This document shows positions 29,814 through 38,620 of a DNA stretch of 64,000 bases, one piece after another (position 1 is the first letter of the stretch; each line of letters starts with the position of its first letter). Source of the DNA: Salegentibacter sp. Hel_I_6. Its GTDB lineage: Bacteria > Bacteroidota > Bacteroidia > Flavobacteriales > Flavobacteriaceae. The notes below the pieces were generated by a model. That model was not told the DNA's origin and made no database searches. It saw nothing but the letters and a program-made list of their open reading frames with translations. The stretch is taken from NCBI RefSeq assembly GCF_000745315.1, contig NZ_JQNQ01000001.1, positions 3,038,001 to 3,102,000 of the forward strand, written 5' to 3'. The translations under genes and the position numbers were made by a program.

Positions 29814-30843
29814 TCTTGTAAATCTTTAAATTATCCCGCTCCAAATTAATTTCTGAAAGTTTAATTCCTGAAAATCGCGGTGCGTTTATTCCCTCATGAA
29901 ATTCAGAAATTCCGGTAAAGACCCTCGCTTCATCCCAAAGATTTGCGTCAATAAAAGTCTGAAGCGTTTTTGCACCTCCTTCAATTATAACCGATTGTAA
30001 ATTATGACGGTAAAGTACCTCGCAAATTTGTTGCGCTAGTTCCTGTTGAAAATCTAGCTTTTCAAATACTAAATTATCTCCTGGTTTTTTTTCATTTTCG
30101 GTTAAAACAATGGTTTTTATACTGCCATCAAACAATGCAGATTTCTGCGGAATTTTTAATTCTTTGTCTATCACTACCCGCACAGGGTTTTTGCCATTCC
30201 AAAGCCTTATGTTTAGTCTGGGATTATCAGCAATGGCTGTATTGGTGCCCACTAAAATGGCCTGTTCTTCACTTCTCCATTTATGCACCAGTTGTTTAGA
30301 ATAATGATTCGTGATCCAAACCGGCTCGCGTTTTTCCTGGACTTTTGGAGCGATAAAACCATCGGCGGTTTGGGCCCATTTCAAAATAATATAAGACCGT
30401 TTCTTTTGATGAAAAGTAAAAAAACGTTTGTTGAGATCCTGGCATTCTTTTTCCAGAATTCCCACCTGAACTTCACACCCGGCTTCCATCAATTTTTTAA
30501 TGCCACGACCGGCAACTTTAGCAAAAGGATCTACTGTGCCAATAATCACTTTTTTAATGCCCTTAGCGATAATTAGATCGCTGCAAGGCGGCGTTTTTCC
30601 AAAATGACTGCAGGGTTCCAGACTCACATAGATGGTAGATTTCTTTAAAAGCGATGCGTCCTTAACCGAATTTACCGCGTTTACCTCGGCGTGTGGAGCT
30701 CCAGCTTTTTGGTGCCAGCCTTCGCCAATAATTTTGTCTTTATCAACAATTACGCTGCCTACCAGCGGATTGGGATAAGTAGCTCCCAGTCCGTTTTTGG
30801 CCAGTTCAATACAGCGTTTTATATATTTTTCGTGTATATTCAC
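29806..30843 (-). CDS. ribD: Bifunctional riboflavin biosynthesis deaminase/reductase
   Basis: It deaminates the pyrimidine intermediate of riboflavin synthesis and then reduces its ribosyl chain. The 345-residue protein has an N-terminal cytidine-deaminase-like domain with HAEVNAV (about 52) and PCSHFGKTPPCSDLI (about 77) for zinc. The C-terminal RibD reductase domain runs from about 150 (ILKWAQTADGFIAP) to GGAKTLQTFIDANLWDE (about 299). It is the first gene of a three-gene run with overlaps and is divergent from the GNAT gene with only 28 bases between. Confidence 0.97.
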   Translation of the reverse strand: MNIHEKYIKRCIELAKNGLGATYPNPLVGSVIVDKDKIIGEGWHQKAGAPHAEVNAVNSVKDASLLKKSTIYVSLEPCSHFGKTPPCSDLIIAKGIKKVIIGTVDPFAKVAGRGIKKLMEAGCEVQVGILEKECQDLNKRFFTFHQKKRSYIILKWAQTADGFIAPKVQEKREPVWITNHYSKQLVHKWRSEEQAILVGTNTAIADNPRLNIRLWNGKNPVRVVIDKELKIPQKSALFDGSIKTIVLTENEKKPGDNLVFEKLDFQQELAQQICEVLYRHNLQSVIIEGGAKTLQTFIDANLWDEARVFTGISEFHEGINAPRFSGIKLSEINLERDNLKIYKND

Positions 30844-30871
30844 GCCTCTAAAATAGGATTATTTACCAAGA

Positions 30872-31357
30872 ATGAGCACGTTAAAAATACGGGAAATTCA
30901 ACCCGAAGACAATCAACAAGTTGCCGAAGTAGTAAGAACGGTTTTGGTAGAAATGGGCGTTCCTAAAGTCGGCACCGCCTATGAAGACAAAGCGCTGGAC
31001 GATATGTATGCGACTTACCAGAACCCACGAATGAATTATTTTGTGGTGGAAGAGAAAGGAAAGATAATTGGTGGCGCCGGTATTGCACCATTAATTGGAC
31101 TCGAAGAAAAAATATGCGAACTGCAAAAAATGTATTTTCTGCCGGAAGCTCGTGGCAAAGGTCTTGGCGCGCAAATGATGGATACCTGTCTTAAATTCGC
31201 CAAATCCCAGAATTTTAAACAATGTTATATTGAAACCCTGCCTTATATGGAAAGCGCACGGAAACTTTACGCACGTAGCGGCTTCAAATCTTTAGAAAAA
31301 CCCCTTGGAGACACCGGTCATTACAATTGTACGATGTGGATGATTAGGTATGTTTGA
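30872..31357 (+). CDS. GNAT-family N-acetyltransferase
   Basis: This 161-residue protein has the acetyl-CoA binding loop LPEARGKGLGAQMMDTCL (about 90-107) and a C-terminal YARSGFKSLEKPLGDTGHY. The N-terminus LKIREIQPEDNQQVAEVVRTVLVEMG is typical of small-substrate acetyltransferases of Bacteroidota. The substrate is unknown. Monocistronic, divergent from ribD. Confidence 0.88.
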   Translation: MSTLKIREIQPEDNQQVAEVVRTVLVEMGVPKVGTAYEDKALDDMYATYQNPRMNYFVVEEKGKIIGGAGIAPLIGLEEKICELQKMYFLPEARGKGLGAQMMDTCLKFAKSQNFKQCYIETLPYMESARKLYARSGFKSLEKPLGDTGHYNCTMWMIRYV

Positions 31358-31587
31358 GAAGTAGGAGTGAATAGTGAAGGGTGAATAGTGAAGGGTTAAG
31401 AGTGAGGAGTCTTCTTTTACGTTTTTGCGAGAGGGGGAAGAACGCGGCGATTTTTTGTTTTTAATCAAGAGAAAAGAGTAGAGAGAAGAGAAAAAAGATT
31501 TGAGAAACAAGAGATAAGATTCAGGAATTTGGATTTTCCTCAAACTGACAACTCACAACTGATAACCGACAACCGACAACCGAAAAA
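31358..31587 (+). repeat. Modular purine-rich/AC-rich intergenic repeat, degenerate copy
   Basis: The order is GTGAATAGTGAAGG repeated, then GCGGCGATTTTTTGTTTTT, then GAGAAAAGAG-type purine runs, then GATTCAGGAATTTGG, then CAACTGATAACCGACAACCG-type runs up to the prmC start codon. The same modules in the same order appear at 60251-61260 and partly at 57960-58360. No gene is visible. Confidence 0.65.
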
Positions 31588-32433
31588 ATGAAACTAAAAG
31601 CCCAAAAAGAAATTTTTACTAAATCGCTGGAAAATGAATATCCTGTGGAAGAAGTGAATTCTTTTTTCTTTATGCTAACAGAAGCTTTTTTCAAGATCAA
31701 TAGGTTAAATCTTGCTTTAAATCCTGAGCTTGAAATTGATAAAAGTCAGTTTGAGAAACTAGAGTCAGCCTTAGCGCGTTTAACAAACCACGAACCCATT
31801 CAGCATATTATTGGGGAAACAGAGTTTTTCGGATTGATTTTTAAAGTTGATCGAAACGTATTAGTGCCAAGACCAGAAACCGAGGAATTGATTGAATGGA
31901 TTTTAGAAGACTTTTCCGAATTGGAATCTGGGCGAATCCTAGACATTGGAACGGGGAGTGGTTGCATCGCTATTGCCCTGGCGAAAAATCTTCCGGAAGC
32001 TCAAATTTCGGCTATAGATATTTCTGAAAAAGCCCTGGAAATCGCAAAAATCAATGCAGAAATTAACCAGGCCAAGATTAATTTTATTCAGGAAGATATT
32101 TTAAAAACTAAAGCTCTAAATGGGAACTGGGACATTATTGTCTCTAATCCGCCCTACGTTAGGGAACTGGAAAAAAAGGAAATGCACCGAAATGTTTTAG
32201 AATACGATCCACCTACTGCATTATATGTAAAAGACGAAAATCCTTTAATTTTCTATGAGAAAATCACGAAATTGGCCAAAACCGCTTTAAATCCAGACGG
32301 AAAAATCTATTTTGAGATCAACCAATACCTGGCAGAAGAAACCGAAAAGATGATGCAGAAATATGGTTTTAATACCGAATTGCGAAAAGATCTTTTTGGA
32401 AATTTTAGGATGTTAAGAGGTGAGATAAACTAA
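31588..32433 (+). CDS. prmC: Release factor glutamine N5-methyltransferase
   Basis: It methylates the Gln of the GGQ motif in peptide-chain release factors with SAM. The 281-residue protein has an N-terminal helical domain with EPIQHIIGETEFFGL (about 71) and LVPRPETEELIEWIL (about 92). The Rossmann motif ILDIGTGSGCIAIALAKNLP is at about 113-132 and the catalytic NPPYV at about 188. It starts immediately after the AC-rich repeat (AACCGAAAAA then ATG), so the repeat forms its 5' region. Confidence 0.97.
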   Translation: MKLKAQKEIFTKSLENEYPVEEVNSFFFMLTEAFFKINRLNLALNPELEIDKSQFEKLESALARLTNHEPIQHIIGETEFFGLIFKVDRNVLVPRPETEELIEWILEDFSELESGRILDIGTGSGCIAIALAKNLPEAQISAIDISEKALEIAKINAEINQAKINFIQEDILKTKALNGNWDIIVSNPPYVRELEKKEMHRNVLEYDPPTALYVKDENPLIFYEKITKLAKTALNPDGKIYFEINQYLAEETEKMMQKYGFNTELRKDLFGNFRMLRGEIN

Positions 32434-32435
32434 TC

Positions 32436-32462
32436 CTGCGAGTTTCTTTTAACCTCGTAGTT
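32436..32462. repeat. Palindromic repeat, CCTGCGAG...CTCGTAG type
   Basis: CCTGCGAGTTTCTTTTAACC followed by TCGTAG resembles the inner part of the element at 28247-28274. It is located just after the prmC stop codon. Confidence 0.55.
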
Positions 32463-32561
32463 ATTTTAGCAGGAAAATTGTAAAATATAGAATCAGGCTT
32501 GTCAAAAGACATTCGCCACGAATACACGAATATTTTTAGGTATAAGAATACTTAAATCTTT

Positions 32562-32586
32562 TGTCACTTCGAGCGCAGTCGAGAAG
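32562..32586. repeat. Half copy of the GTCACTTCGAG repeat family
   Basis: GTCACTTCGAGCGCAGTCGAGAAGTC contains an internal CTTCGAG...CTCGA-type palindrome. The arm is shared with the full copies at 60471-60595 and 60872-60992. It lies directly in front of the LOG gene start region. Confidence 0.65.
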
Positions 32587-32616
32587 TCTGGTTTGCAAAT
32601 AAAAATCTATTATGTT

Positions 32617-33222
32617 TTGAAAAATAACAATAAAAACCAACTTAAAAGCATTGCCGTTTTTTGCGCAAGCAGCGAAGGTAATGATGAAAAAATATTCACC
32701 GAATCTTATCGATTAGGAAAGGTTTTAGCCCAAAAAAAAATTAAACTGGTTTTTGGCGGAAGTAAACTTGGTTTAATGGGGCAGGTTGCTGCCGGTACTC
32801 TTCAAAACGGAGGAGAAGTTATTGGGGTGATTCCAGGTTTTTTAAAAACCAAGGAAGTGGTCCATACCGAATTGACAGAGTTGATCACTACCAAAGATAT
32901 GCACGAGCGCAAGCTCAAGATGCACGAATTAAGCGATGGATTTATCGCCCTGCCCGGGGGATTTGGAACTTTTGAAGAGCTTTTTGAAATCGTAACCTGG
33001 GGCCAATTAGGGCTGCATCAAAATCCAATTGGATTGCTAAATATCAATGGATTTTACGACGATCTAATCGCGATGCTTAAAAACATGGTGAGAAAAGGTC
33101 TGCTGCGAAAAGAGAATTTTGATCTTTTACTTATTGCTGAAAATATTGAGGAAATGCTGGAAAAAATGTATAATTTTAAACCTATGCCGGTTCCCAAATG
33201 GATGAATAAAGACCAGACCTAA
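32617..33222 (+). CDS. LOG-family protein (cytokinin riboside 5'-monophosphate phosphoribohydrolase-like)
   Basis: The Rossmann protein carries the family motif LPGGFGTFEELFEIVTW (PGGxGTxxE, about 118-134) and FGGSKLGLMGQVA (about 50-62). It hydrolyses nucleoside 5'-monophosphates, with AMP and cytokinin forms reported for relatives. No ATG precedes the conserved LKSIAVFCASSEG. TTG at 32617 gives 201 residues and TTG at 32593 gives 209, and the choice between them is uncertain. It lies 11 bases before the glyoxalase-like gene. Confidence 0.88.
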   Translation: MKNNNKNQLKSIAVFCASSEGNDEKIFTESYRLGKVLAQKKIKLVFGGSKLGLMGQVAAGTLQNGGEVIGVIPGFLKTKEVVHTELTELITTKDMHERKLKMHELSDGFIALPGGFGTFEELFEIVTWGQLGLHQNPIGLLNINGFYDDLIAMLKNMVRKGLLRKENFDLLLIAENIEEMLEKMYNFKPMPVPKWMNKDQT

Positions 33223-33232
33223 AAAAGACGTT

Positions 33233-33901
33233 ATGAAAATCCATAAACTTGAAATTTATTCCGATAATATCAAGGAACAACTTCGGTTTTACCGGGACCA
33301 TTTAAATTTAAATATCACCGATTATTCCGAAGAACATTTTGAAGTTGAGACCGGGTATTCTACCATAAAATTTCAGCAAAAAGAAAATGCAACAGCTTAC
33401 CATATCGCCTTTCATATTCCCGATAATCAACATAACGAAGCCCTGGATTGGATTAAAGAACGACTACCGGTTTTAGAAGGTAATGGGCAGGAAATTGTAG
33501 ATTTTATGGCGTGGAGTGCAAAATCGCTTTATTTCTATGACAAGGATAAAAATATCATAGAATTCATCTCCCGCGAGAGTTTCAGTAAACCGGAGTCGGC
33601 ATTGTTTTCAGAAAAAAGTGTTTTGGGAATTAGTGAGGTAGGCCTTGTAACAGAGAACATTCAGGAGAAATTCGACTTTCTAAATTCAAATTTTCAGTTA
33701 GAAAAATATGATGGTGATTTTGAACGTTTCTGTGCGATAGGTGATGACGAAGGTTTGCTTATTACCATAAACCAAAAACTTAAAGATTGGTTTCCTACAG
33801 ATGATAAAGCCTATAAATCTGAATTTAAAATGGAATTTACGCACCAGGGAAAAAAGCATTCCCTTGTTTTTGAAAACGATCAACTAAAAGCCCAGCAATA
33901 A
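33233..33901 (+). CDS. VOC/glyoxalase-superfamily protein
   Basis: The 222-residue protein has two beta-alpha-beta-beta-beta modules of the VOC fold. The first covers about residues 1-115 (KIHKLEIYSDNIKEQLRFYRDHLNL to YFYDKDKNIIEFISRE) and the second about 125-200. Metal ligands are plausible (His4, Glu112) but cannot be confirmed. The enzyme activity is unknown. It lies between the LOG gene and ligA, 14 bases before the latter, so the three are probably co-transcribed. Confidence 0.8.
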   Translation: MKIHKLEIYSDNIKEQLRFYRDHLNLNITDYSEEHFEVETGYSTIKFQQKENATAYHIAFHIPDNQHNEALDWIKERLPVLEGNGQEIVDFMAWSAKSLYFYDKDKNIIEFISRESFSKPESALFSEKSVLGISEVGLVTENIQEKFDFLNSNFQLEKYDGDFERFCAIGDDEGLLITINQKLKDWFPTDDKAYKSEFKMEFTHQGKKHSLVFENDQLKAQQ

Positions 33902-33915
33902 CTTACCAGCCTTTT

Positions 33916-35910
33916 ATGAGTACCGAAGAAAAGATCAAGCAATTACGCGAAGAATTACACCACCATAATTATTTATATTATATCGAGGATAAGCCCGAGA
34001 TCAGCGATTACGATTTTGATATGAAGCTGAAAGAATTGCAGGAGCTGGAAGAGAATAATCCTGAATTTGATGATCCTAATTCTCCCACGCGCCGTGTAGG
34101 TGGTGCAATAACTAAGAATTTTGAGACCGTAGTTCACGATTATAGAATGTACTCCCTTTCCAATTCATACTCTAAAGAAGAGTTGGAGGACTGGGAAAAG
34201 CGAATCGAGAAATCTATTGGTGGTAAAGTACAGTATGTTTGCGAGTTAAAATACGATGGAGCTTCTATTAGCCTGACTTATGAAGATGGTAAATTAAAAC
34301 GCGCGGTTACCCGTGGGGATGGTTTTCAGGGAGATGATGTTACCAATAATATAAAAACTATAAGATCTGTTCCTTTAAAGCTGAAGGGCGAATTTCCGCA
34401 GAAATTTGATATTCGAGGTGAAATTGTTTTGCCTTATGAAGGTTTTACAAAAATGAATGCCGAAAGGGTAGAAGCCGGGGAAGAACCTTATGCTAATCCG
34501 AGAAATACCGCTTCTGGAAGTTTAAAACTCCAGGATAGTGCTGAGGTTGCCAAAAGACCTTTAGATTGCCTGTTGTATAGTTTGGTAGCCGATAGTTTAC
34601 CGGTGAAATCTCAGTTTGAAGGCCTTGAAAAAGCCAGAGATTGGGGTTTTAAAGTTCCACCGGAAGCCGAGTTAAAAGATAGTATTGCTGAAGTGCTCGA
34701 TTATGTAAATTATTGGGACCAGCACCGCCACGATTTGCCTTATGAAACCGATGGGGTTGTGGTGAAAGTAAATAGTTTCGATCAGCAGGATGAATTAGGC
34801 TATACCGCCAAATCTCCACGCTGGGCAATGGCTTATAAATTTAAAGCCGAACAGGAAAGCACCAAATTAAATAAGATCACCTACCAGGTTGGGAGAACAG
34901 GAGCAATTACGCCCGTAGCAAATCTTGAACCGGTACAATTAGCCGGAACAACGGTGAAGCGTGCGTCTTTGCATAATGCCGACCAGATTGAAAAACTTGA
35001 TGTTCGCGAGGGAGATATTGTTTTTGTCGAAAAAGGTGGCGAAATTATTCCGAAAATCGTAGGTGTTGATTTCACTCAAAGAGATCCTGAAACCCCGGAA
35101 ACAAAATATGCCGAAACCTGCCCTGTATGCGATAGTGAATTAATTAGAAAAGAAGGAGAAGCGCAGCATTACTGCCCTAATTATAATGGTTGCCCACCGC
35201 AAATTATAGGGAGAATTCAGCATTTTATTTCCCGAAAAGCGATGGATATTGAAGGTCTTGGTGGCGAAACCGTTGCTTTGTTGGTGAATGCTAATTTAAT
35301 TACCAATTATGCCGACCTCTATACACTTAAAAAGGAAGATATTCTTCCATTGGAACGAATGGCAGAGAAATCGGCAGAAAACCTTATTAATGGAATTGAA
35401 AAATCTAAAGAAATTCCTTTTGAACGAGTTTTATTCGCGCTTGGGATAAGATATGTGGGTGAAACCGTAGCTAAAAAACTCGCAAAACATTATAAAAATA
35501 TAGATGCTTTGGCTTCGGCTTCAACCGAAGATCTTACAGAGGTTGATGAAATTGGAGAACGCATCGCCGAAAGTGCAACCGATTTCTTTGCTTCTGAAGA
35601 AAACAGGGAAATCGTTCAGCGTTTAAAGGACTACGGACTTCAATTAGAAATTGCTGCAGAAGAACTGGAAAACCAGAGCGATTTACTTGAGGGCAATACT
35701 TTTGTGATTTCCGGGGTTTTTGAGAAAGTTTCCAGGAATGAACTCAAGAAAATGATTGAAGACAACGGAGGGAAAGTTTCGGGTTCCATTTCAGGAAAAA
35801 CCGATTACCTGGTTGCAGGCGAAAATATGGGCCCAAGTAAATTGGCAAAGGCAGAAAAACTAGGAACTAAAATTGTGAGCGAAGACGAATTCCTGGAGAT
35901 GTTATCTTGA
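33916..35910 (+). CDS. ligA: NAD-dependent DNA ligase
   Basis: It seals nicks at Okazaki fragments using NAD. The 664-residue protein has an N-terminal NMN-binding Ia domain (YYIEDKPEISDYDFD). The adenylation motif CELKYDGASISL carries the nucleophile Lys112. The OB fold, the four-Cys zinc site (CPVCDSELIRKEGEAQHYCP then CPPQ, about 405-428), helix-hairpin-helix repeats (about 430-570) and a BRCT domain (about 590-664, GNTFVISGVFEKVSRNEL) follow in the normal order. Confidence 0.98.
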   Translation: MSTEEKIKQLREELHHHNYLYYIEDKPEISDYDFDMKLKELQELEENNPEFDDPNSPTRRVGGAITKNFETVVHDYRMYSLSNSYSKEELEDWEKRIEKSIGGKVQYVCELKYDGASISLTYEDGKLKRAVTRGDGFQGDDVTNNIKTIRSVPLKLKGEFPQKFDIRGEIVLPYEGFTKMNAERVEAGEEPYANPRNTASGSLKLQDSAEVAKRPLDCLLYSLVADSLPVKSQFEGLEKARDWGFKVPPEAELKDSIAEVLDYVNYWDQHRHDLPYETDGVVVKVNSFDQQDELGYTAKSPRWAMAYKFKAEQESTKLNKITYQVGRTGAITPVANLEPVQLAGTTVKRASLHNADQIEKLDVREGDIVFVEKGGEIIPKIVGVDFTQRDPETPETKYAETCPVCDSELIRKEGEAQHYCPNYNGCPPQIIGRIQHFISRKAMDIEGLGGETVALLVNANLITNYADLYTLKKEDILPLERMAEKSAENLINGIEKSKEIPFERVLFALGIRYVGETVAKKLAKHYKNIDALASASTEDLTEVDEIGERIAESATDFFASEENREIVQRLKDYGLQLEIAAEELENQSDLLEGNTFVISGVFEKVSRNELKKMIEDNGGKVSGSISGKTDYLVAGENMGPSKLAKAEKLGTKIVSEDEFLEMLS

Positions 35911-35965
35911 GTCTGCATACCCTTTAAAAACTTCATTATTAGAAATCTGAATTCAAAAAATTATA

Positions 35966-35995
35966 TACTTTTGTATCTAAGTGAATACACTTAGA
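35966..35995 (+). promoter_or_regulatory. Promoter and operator of the toxin-antitoxin operon
   Basis: TACTTTTG (35966-35973) is a -7 element. Directly after it, TCTAAGTG-AATA-CACTTAGA (35976-35995) is a perfect 8-bp inverted repeat covering the expected transcription start. This fits autorepression by the antitoxin. Because the palindrome contains the GTG at 35981, translation most likely begins at the ATG at 35999. Confidence 0.7.
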
Positions 35996-35998
35996 AGA

Positions 35999-36289
35999 AT
36001 GTATTTTGTAGAGAAAATAGTAGAATTTGACAAGTGGTTAAGCAAATTAAAAGATTTGAGGGCAAAATCTAAGATTTTGTTCCGAATCCAGAAACTGGAA
36101 AACGACGAACACTTTGGAGACTGTAAACCTGTTGGAGATGGAATAAGTGAGCTGAGAATTAATTATGCGAAAGCTTATAGAATATATTTCAAGGAAAGAG
36201 ATGGGAAAATTATTATTCTGCTGATTGGCGGTGATAAATCAACCCAACAAAAAGACATCGAAAAGGCAAAAAAATTTGGAGCAAATTAA
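35999..36289 (+). CDS. RelE/ParE-family toxin (HigB-like, addiction module killer type)
   Basis: With the ATG at 35999 the protein has 96 residues. The features FDKWLSKLKDLRAKSKILFRIQKLEN, GDCKPVGDGISELRINYAKAYRIYF and IILLIGGDKSTQQKDIEKAKK match the HI1419-type toxin family (RelE superfamily; ribosome-dependent mRNA cleavage in studied members). The toxin precedes the antitoxin, as is normal for this type. A GTG start at 35981 is less likely because of the operator. Confidence 0.88.
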   Translation: MYFVEKIVEFDKWLSKLKDLRAKSKILFRIQKLENDEHFGDCKPVGDGISELRINYAKAYRIYFKERDGKIIILLIGGDKSTQQKDIEKAKKFGAN

Positions 36290-36299
36290 AAAATTAAGA

Positions 36300-36584
36300 A
36301 TGGAAACATCAAAATTTGATATTTCAGATTATTTGGATAGCAACGAAATGATTGCCGAATATCTTAACTCTGTTTTAGAAGAAGGGGATACTTCAGATTT
36401 AATTATTGCATTAAGGCATATTTCAAAGGCTATCGGAATGACAAAAATTGCTGATGAAACCGGGTTAAGTCGTCCTAGTATATACAAAGCTTTATCTGAT
36501 GGGGCAAAACCACAATTTTCAACAATAATGAAAGTTTTAAAAGCTGTTGGCGGACAAATTAAAATAAACCCGATTTCAAATTAG
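36300..36584 (+). CDS. Antitoxin of the addiction module (HI1420-like, HTH)
   Basis: This 94-residue protein starts at METSKFDISDYL (ATG at 36300). It has a lambda-repressor-like helix-turn-helix, MTKIADETGLSRPSIYKALS (about 49-68), then GAKPQFSTIMKVLKAVGGQI, typical of the HI1420/HigA-like antitoxins. It neutralises the neighbouring toxin and probably binds the palindrome at 35976-35995. The gap to the toxin stop is 10 bases. Confidence 0.9.
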   Translation: METSKFDISDYLDSNEMIAEYLNSVLEEGDTSDLIIALRHISKAIGMTKIADETGLSRPSIYKALSDGAKPQFSTIMKVLKAVGGQIKINPISN

Positions 36585-36656
36585 ATGCAACCCATTATCA
36601 CTTCAATTCTTACATTCAAAAATTAAGTAAGATCTTTTTTGACTTTTGAAAAATCG

Positions 36657-37565
36657 CTAAACCTCAATCTTGACTCCGTTTGTTTCAATATTATTTTTAT
36701 CATCTAAATAAAAATCAATTCTTCCCAGGTAAAGTCCGTAGCAACCCACCTGGTTCACTAAAACTTTTTTACCGACTTTGTTGGTTTCCACAGTTGGTTT
36801 ATCCAAAAAAGTATGAGTGTGACCGCCAATAATGAGATCTATATTTTCGGTGGTTTGCGCTAGTTTAATATCAGAAATCTTATCGCTGCTGTATTTATAG
36901 CCTAAATGCGAAAGGCAAATAACCAGGTCGCAATTCTTTTCCTCTTTTAGAATTCGGCTTTGATCCTGCGCAATTTCTATAGGATCCAGGTATTTTGTTT
37001 CCTTATAAAGACTGTCGTTTACCAGACCTTTTAACTCAATTCCCAAACCAAAAATGCCAATTTTTACTCCGTCTTTGGTGAAAATTTTATGATCGTGGGT
37101 ATGCCCGTCCATCACCGTATTACTGAAATCGTAATTGGAAGAAATAAAATCGAATTCGGCGTGTGGAAGTTGCGCATATAAGCCATCTATCCCATTATCA
37201 AAATCGTGGTTTCCTATGGTAGCCGCATCGTATTTCATTTTACTCATCAGCTTAAACTCCAGTTCGCCTCCATAGAAATTAAAGTAAGGCGTCCCCTGAA
37301 AAATATCCCCGGCGTCTAATAATAATGTATTGGGATTTTCATTTTTAATCTGCTGAATTAAAGTCGCTCGCCTGGCAACACCTCCCATATTAGGATTCCT
37401 GGAATCATCAGGGCCAAAAGGTTCTATATGACTATGCACATCGTTGGTGTGTAAAATGGTAATGTGCTTTTTATAATCAGGTTTAAAAGAAAGTGAACTT
37501 AAGCCACCAATTCCTATAAAAGCGGTTGCTGCTGAGGTTTGTTGTATAAAATTTCTTCTTTTCAT
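36657..37565 (-). CDS. Metallophosphatase, catalytic half of a 5'-nucleotidase
   Basis: The 302-residue protein begins with a twin-arginine-like signal (MKRRNFIQQTSAATAFIG, RR at 3-4). The calcineurin-like core has ILHTNDVHSHIEP (about 36-48, metal ligands), LLDAGDIFQGTP (about 80), IGNHDFDNGIDGL (about 117) and IGGHTHTFLDKP (about 246). The C-terminal substrate domain of UshA-type enzymes is missing here but is encoded by the next upstream gene. Likely periplasmic nucleotide dephosphorylation. Confidence 0.9.
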   Translation of the reverse strand: MKRRNFIQQTSAATAFIGIGGLSSLSFKPDYKKHITILHTNDVHSHIEPFGPDDSRNPNMGGVARRATLIQQIKNENPNTLLLDAGDIFQGTPYFNFYGGELEFKLMSKMKYDAATIGNHDFDNGIDGLYAQLPHAEFDFISSNYDFSNTVMDGHTHDHKIFTKDGVKIGIFGLGIELKGLVNDSLYKETKYLDPIEIAQDQSRILKEEKNCDLVICLSHLGYKYSSDKISDIKLAQTTENIDLIIGGHTHTFLDKPTVETNKVGKKVLVNQVGCYGLYLGRIDFYLDDKNNIETNGVKIEV

Positions 37566-37664
37566 CTTCTTACTCGATAATCGAGATTAAATACTCCGAG
37601 GCTTGCCTCGAAATCAAATTATATTTTCCAATAATAATGCGTCGTGAGCTTGCTTCGAAATTGT

Positions 37665-38423
37665 TTACTTTCTTATAAATCTATCGTCTTTCTCAGCCCT
37701 TAAAGTATCTACCTTTTCAAAATAATCTATAATGGCATTGCGCAGTTTATAGTCTACTTTAAATAACTTGATTGGATCTTTAAAAAAGTTCATATTATCG
37801 CCGCCTTGCTGCAAATAATCTGAAGTAGCTACAAAATAGGTTTTATCTTCATCAATATCTTCGCCGTTTATTTTTGCGCTGGTAACCTTATAATCCTGAT
37901 CCATTTCAATTTGGATTCCACTAACGGGATGAGCGGTTTTTGCACGTTCCAGGTAAGTAAGTATTTCCTTAATTTTTTCTCCGGAAAGTTCTGCTACTAC
38001 GATCTCATTTTCAAAAGGCATTAAGGCATAAGCACTTCTGGTTGAAATATTTCCTTTGTTGAGGCCAGCTCTAATTCCACCGTGATTTAGCAAAACCATA
38101 TCTATTTCATTTCCGGTTCTGCTTTTAAAAACGGGATTGGCTTGCTCCATCACCACATCGGCCATTAAGTTTCCAATTGCAGTGTTAAGGTCGCCGTCGC
38201 TTTTTACCATATCGCGGGGATTATAGGCTAAAGTGCTGTCTAAAGTCTTATTTATATGTGCTTTAAAAGGAGCTATAAATTCTTCGATTTCGGGATCGGC
38301 TTCAATATTTTCATCAATTGTAATTCGCTGCCCTTTAATTTCGGCAGTTTCAACCGAATTTCCTTTGCAACTCAAAATGATTAAGGTGAGCAAAAGATAA
38401 ATACCTAATCTGAGTGTTTTCAT
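37665..38423 (-). CDS. 5'-nucleotidase C-terminal domain lipoprotein
   Basis: The 252-residue protein has a lipoprotein signal (LLTLIILSCKG, Cys19). The 5_nucleotid_C domain follows, with NPRDMVKSDGDLNTAIGNLMADVVMEQANP (about 70-99), LNHGGIRAGLNKGNIS (about 112), MPFENEIVVAELSGEKI (about 134) and YLQQGGDNMNFF (about 205), which form the substrate pocket in UshA. It has no metallophosphatase core and lies 99 bases upstream of that core gene on the same strand. The two probably assemble a split enzyme. Confidence 0.9.
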   Translation of the reverse strand: MKTLRLGIYLLLTLIILSCKGNSVETAEIKGQRITIDENIEADPEIEEFIAPFKAHINKTLDSTLAYNPRDMVKSDGDLNTAIGNLMADVVMEQANPVFKSRTGNEIDMVLLNHGGIRAGLNKGNISTRSAYALMPFENEIVVAELSGEKIKEILTYLERAKTAHPVSGIQIEMDQDYKVTSAKINGEDIDEDKTYFVATSDYLQQGGDNMNFFKDPIKLFKVDYKLRNAIIDYFEKVDTLRAEKDDRFIRK

Positions 38424-38620
38424 TTAATTATCATTAAAGCCGTAAAGGTAAATAGATTATCCGGGTAGGCTAAAATTTTATTTTTGAAAATTTAACGGTA
38501 ATTCAGCGTAAAAAATAAGCATCTTATCGAAAAAATAGAACCTTTACTTAAAAACGCTAATGCTTTAGTAAAAAAGCTAATTATAGCCAAAGTATTTTTT
38601 TATTTTCGGGCCGCAATTAG

